From the NCBI GenBank assembly GCA_002633025.1, contig NMRB01000789.1:96953-160952 (forward strand): a DNA stretch of 64,000 bases, given 5' to 3'. The notes below the pieces were generated by a model. It had not been told where the DNA came from, searched no databases, and saw nothing but the letters and a program-made list of their open reading frames with translations. The DNA comes from Notospermus geniculatus. Its lineage: Eukaryota > Nemertea > Pilidiophora > Heteronemertea > Lineidae. Positions 62,000 through 64,000 of the stretch are shown in pieces. Every line of letters starts with the position of its first letter. Within the stretch, counting starts at the first letter, position 1. A program made the position numbers and the translations under genes.

Positions 62000-63060
62000 A
62001 AGGGCAGCAAGTCCGCCAAACCATAGCCTAGCTCGCCTTCATAAATTCAAATGGTCATGGTCTATACAGCCATATAATTCTAATCCGCCGTTGAACAATA
62101 AAACCGGACTTTGGTTCCAGGGGACTTTAATCTCCGTCAAACCAGTAGGCTATCCTCGTAACCGCCACACAGGCAACGCTGTGTATGACGTCATCCCGAA
62201 TGAACCCGAACTTTCTTGGATTGGACAACTGTTCCTGCCACACGTCATAGATCGAGCGCCCTCTATTGTCAAGTGACAGCTTATCCTGCCAGACGGTAGT
62301 AGGGGACACTCACAGATGGGGAACACTCACAAATGTTACACCGGATTAAAATTCCTAGGGGACGTCGACTCCTGCCACACCGGATTATCAGTTCCAGGGG
62401 CTACTGGATGACGTAATATTTAATATTGGCAAAAAGATGACGTAATATTGTCTATATTTAGCTAGTTTATTAGTGGCTCAAGAAAATACAGATTATCGGA
62501 AATTTTCAAAAAGTGAATTGCATGGCTGTTGATCTTTCTTCTGTTGGATGGTGGAAAATGGACCTCTTCAAAATCGGCAACATGTCCGCCATCAGACGAG
62601 TATTACACAACCGCATCACAACCTGAAATTAGACAATAAAATTACAGTGCAGGAGTGTGTCACCACACCCTCTGCACTGATATCAGGTGTTTTTGCCAAG
62701 AGGCTTGGCATTGCTGAAAAATAATGCTGAAATGTTAAAATCTGCATGAATGTCTGCAAATCAAAATGTAGGAAATATTTGATGACAACTTGATTCTTTG
62801 CATAAGAACCATTCGTTGTCAGCAGGTGGGAGACAGATGAGTATGCGAAGAATAGTACAGAGACGTACTCTGAACCCAAATTCGTGGGCTGTGAAACCAC
62901 GGAAATGCTCCTGTGCGTGAAAGATCTGATGACGTCATGATCATCAAGATCATCACAGACACCTGGTGGCGAAATCTCAAACATGCCTCTGAATGATTAT
63001 GGGCGAGTCATGCGCAATCATGTTCCAGAGTAGCCACATGGTTGAGAGGAAACCGTGATA
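62000..63060. other. No gene recognised
   Basis: A repeated GCCACACCGGATTA motif (62338-62390) and GGGGACACTCACAGATGGGG (compare 61775 in reverse) hint at a decayed inverted element; nothing else is supported. Confidence 0.4.
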
Positions 63061-63119
63061 GCTTATGCCTACATCCACAAAAAAAACTGCACGCGTGCTT
63101 TCAGGCCTAATCCTACCGA

Positions 63120-63430
63120 AAAAAACTGAATAAATAAATCATGCCAACCACAGAACCACGTGGAGTGGTCATGGTGGTGGTTGGCAACAAAGAGCTTCAC
63201 TCGCAGGTGGTACCAGCTGGTCAGAGCAAAGTAACACGGAGTGGACATCATGAATCTTTGGCTCTGTGCGAGTGGTGGATGGCAACCAAGGCGTCGTACG
63301 GTCGCATCAGCTGGTGATCAGAGCAAAGTTTAACATGAGTGGACATCATGAAAACCATGAGCTCTGAGTGCTGGATGGAAACAAGACCTCGCTCGATCGG
63401 TGTTCATCTGGTCCGAGTGGTTATGCTGAA
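63120..63430. repeat. Degenerate tandem repeat, about 105-115 bp unit
   Basis: Two to three units sharing TGGTGGTTGGCAACAAAG / TGGTGGATGGCAACCAAG, CAGCTGGT, TCAGAGCAAAGT and GAGTGGACATCATGAA. Confidence 0.65.
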
Positions 63431-63743
63431 GCGGAAGTGAAGCATGCAGGGCAGTCTTAGCTCAAGATGAGTGACAAAGACCCCGAAGACCGGGGCAAGC
63501 GTGGCTTTTGGTGTAGCCAATAATGTTTGCACTAACAAACTAAGATTCTCCTTTCAATATGCTCCGAGAATCCGTTGAAAGGGCCAAAGGTCGCCATGGA
63601 AACAAAGCCCTAAAGCAAAAGTGACAAACCCAAGGAAATGACTAAGAGCCATAGGCTCTTACTTCACCCGGCAAGTGTGGACTGTTGGCATCCTTGAACG
63701 CCATTTTGTGTAATGCATCCTCCAGTAAAACGGACAATTCAAA

Positions 63744-63871
63744 GCGATGTTACTCCAAAACCATTTGAGCAAGTGTCACGAAATTTTCTTCAGTTGTTTA
63801 TGGCACTGCGATGTTACTCCAAAACCATTTGAGCAAGTGTCACGAAATTTTCTTCAGTTGTTTATGGCACT
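63744..63871. repeat. Tandem duplication, 64-bp unit, two copies
   Basis: GCGATGTTACTCCAAAACCA followed by TTTGAGCAAGTGTCACGAAA and TTTTCTTCAGTTGTTTATGG, exactly twice with a single difference at the end. Confidence 0.95.
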
Positions 63872-64000
63872 GCTATCTAGGCCTATAGTACTATGTAGAC
63901 ATGGTAGAAAACACCAAAAGACAGAAATTTCCTTCTTTGGCGGTCAAAGTGTTAATTGCCCAATGTTGTGATTTATTCCAGGCGTGCGCACCTTCTGCCC

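Overview
This is eukaryotic, animal-type genomic DNA: introns with GT/AG boundaries, AATAAA signals, tRNA-derived SINEs, dense miniature DNA transposons and minisatellites, and no prokaryotic gene organisation. Recurrent AGGCCTA and ACATGTACATGTA words, together with the element types, suggest a marine invertebrate, perhaps an echinoderm or another invertebrate deuterostome. That placement is inference only. The window is an assembled draft with one 540-base gap (33580-34119) and seven single Ns, several of them at repeat breakpoints.

Three genes can be named from protein sequence. RPL29 (large ribosomal subunit protein eL29) is complete on the + strand: coding exons 4994-5030, 5366-5430 and 9658-9732, 58 residues. 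Its last intron is 4.2 kb and very unusual. It holds a tandem segmental duplication, a hAT-like element, a 1.97-kb foldback element whose arms are minisatellites, and several copies of the 3' splice junction of the gene's own last exon. IMMP2L (mitochondrial inner membrane peptidase subunit 2) is represented by its last three coding exons at 34640-35468 (+), including the catalytic lysine and the [11 protein letters not shown] box; earlier exons lie upstream or in the gap. An exon for the C-terminal part of a SIN3 co-repressor lies at 40029-40195 (+), followed by plausible exons at 40671-40793, 42075-42197, 44817-44868 and 47677 to a poly(A) signal at 47865. The familiar SIN3 C-terminus is not found, so this locus may be truncated, rearranged or a pseudogene.

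Layout. 1-4.5 kb: palindromic elements, including a Mutator-like element nested in an older foldback. 4.5-10.4 kb: RPL29 and its repeats. 10.4-34 kb: mostly unrecognised intergenic or intronic DNA (possibly IMMP2L introns) with scattered MITEs, three SINE families and minisatellites at 19.7, 22.3, 29.0, 30.1 and 31.9 kb. 34-36.4 kb: the 3' end of IMMP2L. 37-47.9 kb: SIN3-like locus embedded in tandem repeats and foldbacks. 48-64 kb: no recognisable gene; palindromic MITEs, a pogo/Tigger-like element (51677-52818), a five-copy MITE family and tandem segmental duplications.

The genes show no functional clustering. The most informative content is the transposon archaeology. Neighbouring duplicate copies supply unoccupied sites for several insertions, so target duplications can be read directly: CGTTTTCAT, CCTATG, GATCAACAAG, TTAA, CGTTG, AAT and GGTAAAATC.
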